Shown: positions 25,894 through 34,406 of the stretch, piece after piece
How the letters are laid out: each line of letters begins with the position of its first letter
Numbering within the stretch: position 1 is the first letter of the stretch
NCBI RefSeq assembly: GCF_902506195.1
Contig: NZ_LR732817.1
Coordinates: 2,695,407-2,759,406 of the forward strand
DNA from: Citricoccus sp. K5
GTDB taxonomy: Bacteria > Actinomycetota > Actinomycetes > Actinomycetales > Micrococcaceae
Reading direction: 5' to 3'
Length of the DNA: 64,000 nucleotides
The notes under the pieces: model-generated
Seen by the model: only the letters and a program-made list of their open reading frames with translations
The model's database searches: none
Told to the model about the DNA's origin: nothing
Made by a program: the position numbers and the translations under genes

Positions 25894-26619
25894 ATGAGTC
25901 AGACGCGAACCGCCCGACGCCCGCTCCTTGCCACTGCGGCCCTGACCGCCGTGCTGTCCCTCTGCCTGACCGCCTGCGGACCGGGCGGCGGCGAGGCCTC
26001 CGAGAGTCCCACCGCCACCCCGAGTGACACTGCCAGCGCCAGCGCCAGCGCGTCGGCCACGGCGTCGATGCCGGCAACGGAGTCAGCGTCGCCGAGCGAT
26101 ACTGCCACCCGTTCCCCCTCGGCCAGTTCGACCCCGTCCGGTTCCCCCTCCGCTGCACCGTCCGGCTCTGCGTCCGCCTCGGAGACCCCCCAGGGTGCCA
26201 CGGAGGCCACCGTGTACTGGGTGGCGATGGACAACCTCGAGGGCATCGAGTTCCCGGGGTGTGGAGACAGCAGCCTGATGGAGTCCACCGCCCCGGTCTC
26301 GGGCGCCGGAGCCGTGGGTGACCCGTCCTTCGTGGAAGCCGGCCTCCAGGTGCTGCTGGACCAGACCGAGTACGAGGTCGGCTCCGGGCTGAGCAACTCG
26401 CTCTACCAGTCCGAGCTCGAGGTCACGGAGGTCTCCATCTCCGGCGACACCGTGACCGTGGACCTGACCGGCACCCCGGTCTCCTCCGGCACCTGCGACG
26501 ATCCGCGCATCATCGCCCAGCTGGAGAACACCGCCCTGGCCAATGCCGGCGTCTACACCGCCGAGATCCTCCTCGACGGCACCCCGATCCAGGAGGCCAT
26601 GAGCCAGAAGGGCTCCTGA
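25894..26619 (+). CDS. GerMN-domain lipoprotein
   Basis: 241 residues. A signal peptide ends in the lipobox LTAC with Cys28. Residues 30-105 are a Ser/Thr/Ala/Pro linker of low complexity. The folded part (about 107-235) has TVYWVAMDN, a central YQSELEVTEVSISGDTVTVDL and the final AEILLDGTPI, the pattern of GerMN (sporulation/germination GerM-like) domains, found in actinobacterial LpqB-type and other cell-surface lipoproteins. The role is unknown. A paralogue lies at 29878. Confidence 0.7.
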   Translation: MSQTRTARRPLLATAALTAVLSLCLTACGPGGGEASESPTATPSDTASASASASATASMPATESASPSDTATRSPSASSTPSGSPSAAPSGSASASETPQGATEATVYWVAMDNLEGIEFPGCGDSSLMESTAPVSGAGAVGDPSFVEAGLQVLLDQTEYEVGSGLSNSLYQSELEVTEVSISGDTVTVDLTGTPVSSGTCDDPRIIAQLENTALANAGVYTAEILLDGTPIQEAMSQKGS

Positions 26620-26650
26620 CCGCGGGACGGGACTGTGGGGATGGCTCCGG

Positions 26651-27286
26651 TCAGCGGATCACGCGCTCCAGGAAGTAGCGGTGGAAGGACCAGTCCCCAG
26701 TGACCTCCGGGTGGAAGCTCGTGGCGAGCAGACGGCCCTGCCGGACGGCCACGGGGACCTCCCCGGCCGGGTGCTCCGGATTCTCTGAGCGCGACGCCGG
26801 CACACTCGCCAGCACCTGCACGTCCGGTCCCGCGCGCAGCACCGCGGGGGCCCTGATGAAGACGGCGTGCACAGGGTCACCGGAGACCTCCGGCACCTCG
26901 AGGGCGGTCTCAAAGGACTCCACCTGCCCGCCGAAGGCATTGCGCTGCACGGTGATGTCCAGACCGCCGAAGCTCTGCTGCCCCACGATCGGGTTGGCGA
27001 TCTCCTCGGCCAGCATGATCATCCCGGCGCACGTGCCGTAGACGGGCAGGCCCTCCCCGATCGCCTGCCCGATGGCCGGGGCCACGCCGAGCAGCCGGGA
27101 GAGCTTGTCCATCACGGAGGACTCCCCGCCGGGGATGACCAGGCCGTCCAGCCCGGCCAGGTCCGTGGCTGAACGCACCGGGCGGACGCGCGCGCCGAGC
27201 GCGGTCAGCACCCGCACGTGTTCGGCCACATCCCCCTGGAGGGCGAAGACGCCGACGAGGCTCCCTGCGTTGTGCCCACCGCTCAC
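26651..27286 (-). CDS. pdxT: Pyridoxal 5'-phosphate synthase glutaminase subunit PdxT
   Basis: About 211 residues. Class I glutamine amidotransferase features: GVFALQGDVAEH, IPGGESSVM (51-59), nucleophile Cys86 in GTCAGMI, and the His-Glu pair in SFHPEVTGD near the C-terminus. It supplies ammonia to PdxS for PLP formation from ribose 5-phosphate and glyceraldehyde 3-phosphate. The GTG at 27286 is chosen because it lies just before the conserved start and after the pdxS stop; the longer open frame overlaps pdxS. The gene is 49 bases downstream of pdxS in the same operon. Confidence 0.92.
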   Translation of the reverse strand: MSGGHNAGSLVGVFALQGDVAEHVRVLTALGARVRPVRSATDLAGLDGLVIPGGESSVMDKLSRLLGVAPAIGQAIGEGLPVYGTCAGMIMLAEEIANPIVGQQSFGGLDITVQRNAFGGQVESFETALEVPEVSGDPVHAVFIRAPAVLRAGPDVQVLASVPASRSENPEHPAGEVPVAVRQGRLLATSFHPEVTGDWSFHRYFLERVIR

Positions 27287-27335
27287 CGGTGCATCGTCCG
27301 GCCCAGGGCCCGGACCCGCACCGTCAGGCGAGTGG

Positions 27336-28328
27336 TCACCAACCGCGGTCGGCGAGGCGGTGCGGGGCGGGCAGGTCGCCGACGTTGATGCCGACCATCG
27401 CCTCGCCGAGACCGCGGGAGGCCTCGGCGACCGCGCCGGCGTCGTTGTACTGGGCCGTGGCGCGCACGATCGCGGCGGCACGGGCCGCGGGGTTGCCGGA
27501 CTTGAAGATGCCCGAGCCCACGAAGACGCCGTCCGCGCCGAGCTGCATCATCAGCGCGGCATCGGCGGGCGTGGCCACCCCACCGGCGGTGAAGAGCACC
27601 ACGGGCAGCGCGCCTTCGCGGGCCACCTCGGCCACGAGTTCGTAGGGTGCCTGAAGCTCCTTGGCGGCCACGTACAGCTCGTCCTTGCTCAGTGCGGACA
27701 GCTTCGCGATCTCACCGCGGATGGTGCGGATGTGCTTGACGGCCTCGGAGACATCCCCGGTGCCGGCCTCGCCCTTGGAACGGATCATGGCCGCGCCCTC
27801 GGTGATGCGGCGCAGGGCCTCACCGAGGTTGGTGGCGCCGCAGACGAAGGGGACGGTGAAGTCCCACTTGTCGATGTGGTTGATGTAGTCCGCCGGGGAG
27901 AGGACCTCGGACTCGTCGATGTAGTCGACCTTGAGCGCCTCCAGGACCTGGGCCTCCACGAAGTGGCCGATGCGGGCCTTGGCCATGACCGGGATGGAGA
28001 CGGCCTCGACGATCCCGTCGATCAGGTCTGGATCGGACATGCGGGCCACGCCGCCCTGGGCGCGGATATCCGCGGGGACGCGTTCGAGGGCCATGACGGC
28101 CACGGCGCCGGCGTCCTCAGCGATCTTGGCCTGCTCGGCTGTGACCACGTCCATGATCACGCCGCCCTTGAGCATGTCCGCCAGTCCGCGCTTCACGCGG
28201 GCGGTGCCGGTGCGGGGCGAGCCCTGTCCGGAATCGGCGATGGAGCCCGGCGCCGGGGTGGAGGCGTCTGAGGTGTAGGAACCGATGGAGGACTCGGTGG
28301 GCTCAGTGGATTCAGGGGTGTTGTTCAT
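27336..28328 (-). CDS. pdxS: Pyridoxal 5'-phosphate synthase lyase subunit PdxS
   Basis: 330 residues; the core (about 44-330) matches PdxS, with an extra 40-residue Ser/Thr-rich N-terminal extension. [36 protein letters not shown], the first catalytic lysine in VMAKARIGH (Lys117) and the second in MIRSKGE (Lys185) are present. It condenses ribose 5-phosphate, glyceraldehyde 3-phosphate and ammonia to PLP in a 12-mer with PdxT. AAAGGAACACC precedes the ATG. Confidence 0.95.
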   Translation of the reverse strand: MNNTPESTEPTESSIGSYTSDASTPAPGSIADSGQGSPRTGTARVKRGLADMLKGGVIMDVVTAEQAKIAEDAGAVAVMALERVPADIRAQGGVARMSDPDLIDGIVEAVSIPVMAKARIGHFVEAQVLEALKVDYIDESEVLSPADYINHIDKWDFTVPFVCGATNLGEALRRITEGAAMIRSKGEAGTGDVSEAVKHIRTIRGEIAKLSALSKDELYVAAKELQAPYELVAEVAREGALPVVLFTAGGVATPADAALMMQLGADGVFVGSGIFKSGNPAARAAAIVRATAQYNDAGAVAEASRGLGEAMVGINVGDLPAPHRLADRGW

Positions 28329-28467
28329 GGTGTTCCTTTGCGGGTGCGGCTGGCCGGGGTGGAGGGGATCACACCGGTGCTCTCGGGAGAGAATCTACCT
28401 GCCCCAGGACCGGGTGCGGCGTGTTCGATGTTCGCCGGTGACGAAGCGTGACGCCCGGCTGGAGGTC

Positions 28468-29313
28468 TCAGGCGTTCCAGAGCCCGTAGGAATCGGCCAG
28501 GTCGGCGATTTTCTGTGCGCGGGCCAGGCGGGGCAGATAGGAGCCATCGCCCACGGAGGCCCCGGCCTGGTGGGCCTGCAGCATGTCCACGGCCCAGGAG
28601 ACCTCGTCCTCGGACGGGGACAGGGCCAGGTTGATGGATTCGACCTGCTCGCGGTTGAGGCACAGGCGCCCGGTCATGCCCATGGACTGGGTGGTGCGGG
28701 AGGACTCGACCACCGTGGCGTTGTTGTCCGCCGCGCCGGGAGGTCCGTCGATCGCGCCGGGCAGCTTGCCCACGCGGGAGGCGATGACCAGCCGCGAGCG
28801 CGCATAGGCCATGGCCATCGGGTCGTCCGAGATGCCGGTGTCCTTGCGGAAGTCATTGGTGCCGAAGGCCAGGCGGAACGTCCCCGGGGCCTTGGCCACG
28901 GCGGTCGCGTTGTCCAGCCCGACGGCCGTCTCGATCAGGGCGATCACGGGGGTCCCGGCACGCAGGCGCATGGCGGTCAGCGTGACCTGCTCGGGCTCCT
29001 CGGCCAGGGCCAGCATGACGCCGCGCAGCCCCTCGGCGCCGGACAGGGCATCCAGGTCCTGCTGCCAGTCATCGGTGTCGATCCCGTTGATCCTGACCCA
29101 CGCGGACATGCCGCCGTTGAGTGCCTCCACCACGTTGGCGCGCGCGGCATCCTTCTTGTCGGCCGGGACGGCCGCCTCCATGTCGAACAGCACCGAGTCC
29201 GCCTCGGAGGCGAGCCCAGGGGCGAAATCCTCCGGCTTCGCCGCGTTCACCAGCAGCCAGGAACGGCTCAACTTGGCGGGCAGGGCGGCGGCACGACGGT
29301 TACGCAAGGGCAT
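28468..29313 (-). CDS. HpcH/HpaI aldolase family CoA-ester lyase (CitE/malyl-CoA lyase-like)
   Basis: About 281 residues of the CitE-like fold: SRSWLLVNAAKPEDF at the start, SVLFDMEAAVP (Asp/Glu for Mg), WVRINGIDT (the RxN motif), ALIETAVGL (Glu) and RLAFGTNDFRKD (the D/FGxxD motif). Such proteins cleave or hydrolyse beta-hydroxyacyl-CoA esters such as malyl- or citramalyl-CoA. No citrate lyase alpha or gamma subunit is present, so a free-standing lyase or thioesterase is likely. The ATG at 29313 has TGGGATCC upstream; the longer frame is antisense shadow. Confidence 0.75.
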   Translation of the reverse strand: MPLRNRRAAALPAKLSRSWLLVNAAKPEDFAPGLASEADSVLFDMEAAVPADKKDAARANVVEALNGGMSAWVRINGIDTDDWQQDLDALSGAEGLRGVMLALAEEPEQVTLTAMRLRAGTPVIALIETAVGLDNATAVAKAPGTFRLAFGTNDFRKDTGISDDPMAMAYARSRLVIASRVGKLPGAIDGPPGAADNNATVVESSRTTQSMGMTGRLCLNREQVESINLALSPSEDEVSWAVDMLQAHQAGASVGDGSYLPRLARAQKIADLADSYGLWNA

Positions 29314-29371
29314 GGATCCCAGCCTACCCGCGCACCGGACGCCCCGGGTAAGCCTGGCTAGGGTTGGGCTC

Positions 29372-29857
29372 ATGGCCGAAGAGATCCCCATCCTCACCCG
29401 CAGCTCGACCTTCGGACCGCTCGACGAGGACGAGCGGAAGATCCTGACCGGCATCCCCGGACTTCGCGGCACCCCCGGCCTCGCGGCGGCCGGCTCCCCT
29501 GCGCCCGCCGGAGAGCCGAGCACGACGCCGGACGCCACGGTGGTGCTGGACGGCACCACGGTGCGGCTCGGGCCGGCGGCCACCGCGGCGGTGCTCGAGC
29601 TGCTCGGCCGGCTCGCCTCGGGCGCCGCGGTGACCGTGTCCGAGCAGGACCGGTGGCTGAACACCTCACAGGCGGCACGGCTGGCCGGGATCTCCAACAC
29701 CTATCTGCGCCAACTGGCGGACCGCGGTGAGATCCCGGTGACGTACCGGGGGACGCACCGGCGGATCCACCCCGATGACGTCCTCGCGTGGGTGCGGCAA
29801 CGTGGCAGCGGCGAGGCGGGGACGGCGGAGTACGATAGTCAGGATTCCCCGCCGTAG
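29372..29857 (+). CDS. Excisionase/MerR-type helix-turn-helix protein
   Basis: 161 residues. The C-terminal third is an excisionase-family HTH: LNTSQAARLAGISNTYLRQLADRGEIPVTYRGTHRRIHPDDVLAWV. The N-terminal half is variable with a PDATVVLDGTTVRLGPAATAAVLELL segment. In actinobacteria such proteins are frequently the antitoxin-like partner of a PIN-domain toxin, but the downstream gene here is a lipoprotein and no PIN gene exists nearby. It may be an orphan regulator. The ATG is weakly supported by GGGTTGGG. Confidence 0.7.
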   Translation: MAEEIPILTRSSTFGPLDEDERKILTGIPGLRGTPGLAAAGSPAPAGEPSTTPDATVVLDGTTVRLGPAATAAVLELLGRLASGAAVTVSEQDRWLNTSQAARLAGISNTYLRQLADRGEIPVTYRGTHRRIHPDDVLAWVRQRGSGEAGTAEYDSQDSPP

Positions 29858-29877
29858 CCCTGCCGTTCAGGAGATCC

Positions 29878-30636
29878 ATGACCTCGCGACGCCGACCGGA
29901 CCACACGTCCGGCCACCCGGCCCTGCGCCGGACCGCCGCGGGACTGACCGCCGCTCTGGCCGCCGTCGTGCTCGCCGGGTGCTCGTTCTTCCCCTCCTCC
30001 AACGAGACACCGACCGACCAGGACGGCACGGCTCTCCCCGAGGCGAACGCGAACGGCTATGCGGAACTGCCGCTGTACTTCGTGGCCCTGAGCGGAGACT
30101 TCCCCCCGGCGACCACGGGCCGGGACGTCGCCTGCCAGGACCTGCTGGTCCGCGCCTCGTCCGTGCCCGTCAAGACGGAGGACCGGGTGGGTACCGCGGT
30201 CGGCTTCCTGATCGACGACGAGCAGTACAGCCACGGTGACCCGGCCATCACCAACTCCCTGGACCCGTCCGAGGACGGCCTGCAGTACTCCTCCAGCCGC
30301 GTGGAGGGCGACACCGTGACGGTGGAGCTGACCGGGGACGTGGTGACCCGAAGCCAGTGCGAGTCGTTCCGCATCCGGGCGCAGCTCAACCGCACTGCCG
30401 CAACGGCGGCCGGTGTGGAGAACGCGGAGGTCTTGGTGGACGGCGTCCGGATCGAGGAGATCCTCGGCCTGCCCGAGCTGGAGTTGGGTGAGGAGTTCAC
30501 CACTCCGGCGGACGAGCCGGCGCCCGGCGAGGGCGCGGACAGCGGGGAGGGAGCCGCGCCCGAGGACGGAACCGGCGAGACCGACGAGATGGACGAGATC
30601 GGCGATCCCAACCAACTCAATGGCACTCAGGGCTGA
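29878..30636 (+). CDS. GerMN-domain lipoprotein (paralogue of the gene at 25894)
   Basis: 252 residues. Signal peptide with lipobox LAGC (Cys35), a short linker, then a GerMN-like domain with LPLYFVALS, SLDPSEDGLQYSSSRVEGDTVTVELTGDV and VENAEVLVDGVRI, followed by an acidic Gly/Glu/Asp-rich tail (about 205-252). The order of motifs matches the lipoprotein encoded at 25894, so they are distant paralogues. CAGGAG precedes the ATG. Function unknown; attached to the outer face of the membrane. Confidence 0.7.
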   Translation: MTSRRRPDHTSGHPALRRTAAGLTAALAAVVLAGCSFFPSSNETPTDQDGTALPEANANGYAELPLYFVALSGDFPPATTGRDVACQDLLVRASSVPVKTEDRVGTAVGFLIDDEQYSHGDPAITNSLDPSEDGLQYSSSRVEGDTVTVELTGDVVTRSQCESFRIRAQLNRTAATAAGVENAEVLVDGVRIEEILGLPELELGEEFTTPADEPAPGEGADSGEGAAPEDGTGETDEMDEIGDPNQLNGTQG

Positions 30637-30756
30637 TCTGGACTGATCTGAGCCGTTGCGGGGTTGATCCTGAGCTGGCCCAGCACGGCTCGAGTCCCGC
30701 TCCGGCCTGCCGCCATCCCTTCCGCCGCGACTCGACCCGTTGTTAGCATCGGCCCC

Positions 30757-31971
30757 ATGGCCGACCCTTCAGCATTCCTTTCAGACCGTGCGCGCGGCGT
30801 GAAGCAGTCGGCGGTGCGTGATGTCTTCGACCTCGCCATGACCCCCGGAGTCGTCTCCCTGGCCGGGGGCAACCCCTGGCTGGACGACCTGCCCTTGGCC
30901 GACCTCGGCACCATCGCCGAGGAACTCGTCGCCCGGCAGGGCCATCTCAGCCTGCAGTACGGCGCGGGCCAGGGCACCCCGGAATTGCGTGACGCGGTCT
31001 GTTCGGTGATGGCCGCTGACGGGATCGCGGGCGCGGATCCGGAGCACGTGGTCATCACGCCGGGCTCCCAGGCCGCGATCGACACCGCGGCGCGCATGCT
31101 CGGGAACCCGGGGGACGTCGTCGTGGTGGAGGACCCCACGTTCGTGGGCGCCCTGAACACCTTCAACACGTGGGAACTGGACGCCGTATCCACCCCCACC
31201 GATGAGGAGGGTCTGATCCCCGCTCTGCTGCGCACCACCCTGCAGCAGCTGCGCGCCGCCGGACGCCGGGTCGCCTTCCTCTACACGATCCCCTCCTACG
31301 CGAACCCCTCTGGGGCGCTCATGCCGGCCGAGCGGCGAGAGGAGGTCGCCCGGATCTGCCGCGAGGAGGGCGTCCTCATCGTGGAGGACAACGCCTACGG
31401 TCAGCTCGGCTTCGAGGACGGCCCGGTGGCCCCGATCGCCGCGGCCCACCGCGACCAGGTCATCTACCTCGGCACCGTCTCCAAGATCTTCTCCCCCGGC
31501 GTGCGCATCGGCTGGGCGCTGGTGCCGCCGGCGCTGCTGCGCGAGTTCTACCTCTCGGCAGAGTCGGCCTTCGTCTGCCCGCCGGTGTTCAGCCAGATGC
31601 TCTCCACGGCGTTCCTCACCCGGTTCGACTGGCAGGCCCACGTGGCCCGCTGCACTGCCGAGTACGCCCTCCGCTGTGACGCCCTGGTGGACGAGATGGA
31701 ACAGTCCCTGGATCCGCGCGTGACCTGGACCCGGCCGGCTGGCGGCTTCTTCGTCTGGTCGCGGATGCCGGACGGGCTGGACACGCTGCCCCTGATGCAC
31801 GCGGCGGCGGAGGCCGGAGTCGTGTTCGTCCCGGGCGGAGCCTTCACGCCCGACGCCGGCCCCCACCCCCACTTCCGGCTCGCCTTCTCCTTCGTGGCAC
31901 CGGAGACGCTGCGCGAGGGCGTCCGGCGGCTGGCTCCGGTGCTCAACGGGGCGTTGCCCGGCACCCCGTGA
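30757..31971 (+). CDS. PLP-dependent aminotransferase, class I/II (2-aminoadipate/aromatic type)
   Basis: 404 residues of fold-type I. The N-terminal SLAGGNPW, the cofactor phosphate region TPGSQAAIDT (101-110), DPTFVG, YTIPSYANPSG, the EDNAYGQLGF segment and the Schiff-base lysine Lys243 in GTVSKIFSPGVRIGW are clear, and the C-terminal FRLAFSF carries the carboxylate-binding Arg. It resembles LysN/ARO8-like and MocR-type catalytic domains without the DNA-binding half. Likely substrates are aromatic or branched amino acids. The ATG at 30757 is used; no strong ribosome site. Could use PLP from the neighbouring pdxST, but that is only proximity. Confidence 0.85.
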   Translation: MADPSAFLSDRARGVKQSAVRDVFDLAMTPGVVSLAGGNPWLDDLPLADLGTIAEELVARQGHLSLQYGAGQGTPELRDAVCSVMAADGIAGADPEHVVITPGSQAAIDTAARMLGNPGDVVVVEDPTFVGALNTFNTWELDAVSTPTDEEGLIPALLRTTLQQLRAAGRRVAFLYTIPSYANPSGALMPAERREEVARICREEGVLIVEDNAYGQLGFEDGPVAPIAAAHRDQVIYLGTVSKIFSPGVRIGWALVPPALLREFYLSAESAFVCPPVFSQMLSTAFLTRFDWQAHVARCTAEYALRCDALVDEMEQSLDPRVTWTRPAGGFFVWSRMPDGLDTLPLMHAAAEAGVVFVPGGAFTPDAGPHPHFRLAFSFVAPETLREGVRRLAPVLNGALPGTP

Positions 31972-32160
31972 TCGACACGCCTGGGGCGCACCGTGACTCC
32001 TCTTCCGTTGTGACACCCGGCGTCACCTGGTGCTCTGCAGCCCTATGGACATAGGTATATGACTCGCGGACCGTTACAGTGGTGCGGATCACCGCTTCGT
32101 CTGGGGCAGCAGCCCGGGGCAGCAGACCACAGCCGGGCGTCCGGTAGGAAGGATGACCAC

Positions 32161-32787
32161 ATGTCCCTGCGCAATGCGCTGCTGGCCCTGCTCACCGTGG
32201 AGCCCATGACCGGCTATGACCTGGCCAAGCGCTTCGGCTCCTCCGTGGGCAACGTGTGGCACGCCCCCGATTCGCAGATCTACCCGGAACTGCGCCGGAT
32301 GCTGCAGGACGGGCTGCTGGAGTCCGAGGAGGTCCCCTGGGGCCGCAAGGGACGGAAGATCGAGTACACCATCACCGAGCAGGGCCGAGTGGCCTTCGGC
32401 GAGTGGATGGACTCAGACCTGCAGTGGACCCGGGACCGAGACCCCATGCACCTGCGGGCCGCCTACTTCGAATACGCCACCCCGGACCGCGCCCGCGACC
32501 AGTTGATGGCCTACCGGGAGCACATCCTGCAGCTCCGCGGTCAGTGGCAGCAGCAGATCGACGAGGTCATCGCCGGCACCTCGGAGACCCTCAACCGCCG
32601 GCTCGAGACCGTCCCCGCCTCCCAGCACCGCCGCACGACCGCCTTCAAGAGGTTCACCTACGAGGGCCTCGTGGACCGGGCGGACGCGGAGATCGCTTGG
32701 GCCGAGCGGGGGCTGAAGCTCCTGGACGAGTTGGACGACCTCGATGCGCAGGACGAGCTGGGCGCCTTGAGCACCCAGGACGCCTAA
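32161..32787 (+). CDS. PadR-family transcriptional regulator
   Basis: 208 residues. The N-terminal winged helix is typical: RNALLALLTVEPMTGYDLAKRFG, then IYPELRRMLQDGLLESEEVP and ITEQGRVAFGEW. The C-terminal helical dimerisation domain is of the long PadR-s1/Vir type. PadR proteins often sense phenolic acids such as p-coumarate. GTAGGAAGGA lies ahead of the ATG. The gene ends three bases before the stop of the convergent O-demethylase gene; given the aromatic genes next door, control of that demethylase is plausible but unproven. Confidence 0.85.
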   Translation: MSLRNALLALLTVEPMTGYDLAKRFGSSVGNVWHAPDSQIYPELRRMLQDGLLESEEVPWGRKGRKIEYTITEQGRVAFGEWMDSDLQWTRDRDPMHLRAAYFEYATPDRARDQLMAYREHILQLRGQWQQQIDEVIAGTSETLNRRLETVPASQHRRTTAFKRFTYEGLVDRADAEIAWAERGLKLLDELDDLDAQDELGALSTQDA

Positions 32788-32789
32788 CC

Positions 32790-34172
32790 TCAGCCGTTGT
32801 CCCGGTACCGGGTCCGCGCGTACTCCTGATAGGGGGCCGGGGCCACGGTGGCGCGGATCCTCACCTGCCGATGGCCCTGATCCACCTGGGGCTTGCGGGA
32901 GACCGGGTCCTCGCCCCAGACGACCTCGACCTCCTCGCCGTCCTCGATGGTCGCGTCCAGGGTGGCCAGGGACATGTACAGCTGAGGGAAGGCCACGTAG
33001 CCGGCGTCCGTGGAGATGCCCACCTGTTGCGATCCTCGCACCACCTCGTCCATCTGATAGAAGCCGTACCGTGCCTTCGGGAAGTCCAGGTACTTGGCCG
33101 GGGTTCCCTCCTCGAGCTGGGATTTCACGACGCCGGCCACGTCATCCGCGTTCCACAGCAGCGTGACCTTGCGCCGGGTCTGGTTCTCGGCATGCCGCTC
33201 CAGGGCCTCGCGGCCATGGAAGTCATGGTCGAACCGCACCGAGCGGCCCAGCCCGTAGTCATAGGGCGTGGCGTAGTAGTCCTCCACGTTCTCGGAGTAG
33301 AGAGAGCCACCGATCGACCCGGCCCGGGCCGCAGGTAGCCACTGCCGGTATTCGGCGAAGTCGTCACCGAAGATCGCGGGGAACGGCGTGGGGATCCAGC
33401 CGGACTCCAGGGGCGAGCTGGAATAGGCCTTGGCCCCCACCAGGCGAAGACCGAACTCCTGGCCGGCCTCCACCAAGGCCGCGTGGACGGCCTCATGGTC
33501 CGCCCAGGGCCCGTAGAACTCGAATCCGGGCTGGCCGGCCATCCCGTGGCGCAGGGCCTTCACCGTGCGACCGGCGATCTGCACCTCGGCGATGTGGAAG
33601 AACTTCACCTCCGGCACGGGGCCACGGAACACCTTCTCCATGACCCGGTCCGCCTCCGGACCCTGGAGTTCGTAGCGGTAGAGGGTGGGCGGACCGGAGC
33701 GCATGTTCGAGTTCGGGTCCAGCCGGTGGTGCACGTCCCGGCCGGCTGCCTGCGCCTTCTCCACGGTGAACCGCACCCAGTCGATGAGGATGTGGTGCCC
33801 CACGAGCACCAGGCCCTCGTGCCCCTCGGAGTGGTAGAACAGGATGCCGTCCCCGATCAGGTAACCGTCCTGGTTGACGGAGATCAGCTGCTTGGCCACC
33901 CCCGGCCGGAAGGTGGCGAACGTGTTCGGGGAGATGGACGCCAGCAGCGGCAGGAGATCAGCTCCGCCCAGGAACAGCTGGGTCATGTGGTGGGACTGGT
34001 CCATCAGCGCCACGGTGGTACGCCAGGCCCGCTGTTCGTCGCGCCAATTGGTGAACTCCGGGGTGATGGGGAACGTGATGGACGGCCAGTCCTGGTTGCG
34101 CAGGAACTCGACGGGGCTCCCAGTCCTCTCAATGGCCTGGGCGAGTGATTCGGTGGCTTCGGTCTGTGACAT
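32790..34172 (-). CDS. Tetrahydrofolate-dependent O-demethylase, LigM/DesA-like (GcvT family)
   Basis: 460 residues with a GcvT-type aminomethyltransferase fold. EFTNWRDEQRAWRTTVALMDQSHHM, the ALRHGMAGQPGFEFYGP segment, SSPLESGWIPTPFPAIF and VEDYYATPYDYGLGRSV follow, block by block, the Sphingobium vanillate/syringate demethylases LigM and DesA as I recall them. These transfer the methoxyl methyl of vanillate (giving protocatechuate) or syringate to THF. The ATG at 34172 follows TCGGGAGGATC. The neighbouring cou-like and pca genes would supply vanillate and consume protocatechuate. A DmdA-like (DMSP demethylase) role is the main alternative. Confidence 0.75.
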   Translation of the reverse strand: MSQTEATESLAQAIERTGSPVEFLRNQDWPSITFPITPEFTNWRDEQRAWRTTVALMDQSHHMTQLFLGGADLLPLLASISPNTFATFRPGVAKQLISVNQDGYLIGDGILFYHSEGHEGLVLVGHHILIDWVRFTVEKAQAAGRDVHHRLDPNSNMRSGPPTLYRYELQGPEADRVMEKVFRGPVPEVKFFHIAEVQIAGRTVKALRHGMAGQPGFEFYGPWADHEAVHAALVEAGQEFGLRLVGAKAYSSSPLESGWIPTPFPAIFGDDFAEYRQWLPAARAGSIGGSLYSENVEDYYATPYDYGLGRSVRFDHDFHGREALERHAENQTRRKVTLLWNADDVAGVVKSQLEEGTPAKYLDFPKARYGFYQMDEVVRGSQQVGISTDAGYVAFPQLYMSLATLDATIEDGEEVEVVWGEDPVSRKPQVDQGHRQVRIRATVAPAPYQEYARTRYRDNG

Positions 34173-34334
34173 CGTGATGATCCTCCCGATCGGGACGGGC
34201 CTCGATCCCCCCGGACAGTCGTCAGGGGGGTCCACGAGGCCGATGCGTCCAACCTAGACACGACGGCCGGTCAGCGAAACCGGTGTTCCCCTTGAAAGGA
34301 AAAGCATCCCCGGGGCTGGTCGGATGATGTCACA

Positions 34335-34348
34335 GTGATGGCCATCAC
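34335..34348. promoter_or_regulatory. Perfect 14-bp palindrome between demethylase and binding-protein genes
   Basis: GTGATGGCCATCAC is a perfect dyad, flanked by ACA on the left and AC on the right, in the 234-base divergent gap. It sits about 60 bases before the binding-protein start and about 160 before the demethylase start. It is a candidate operator; the cognate regulator is unknown (PadR at 32161 is one candidate). Confidence 0.45.
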
Positions 34349-34406
34349 ACCGCCCACCCGGACGGGGTGACGTCATCCCCGACCGCTCACCGCCTAGGAG
34401 CCACCC

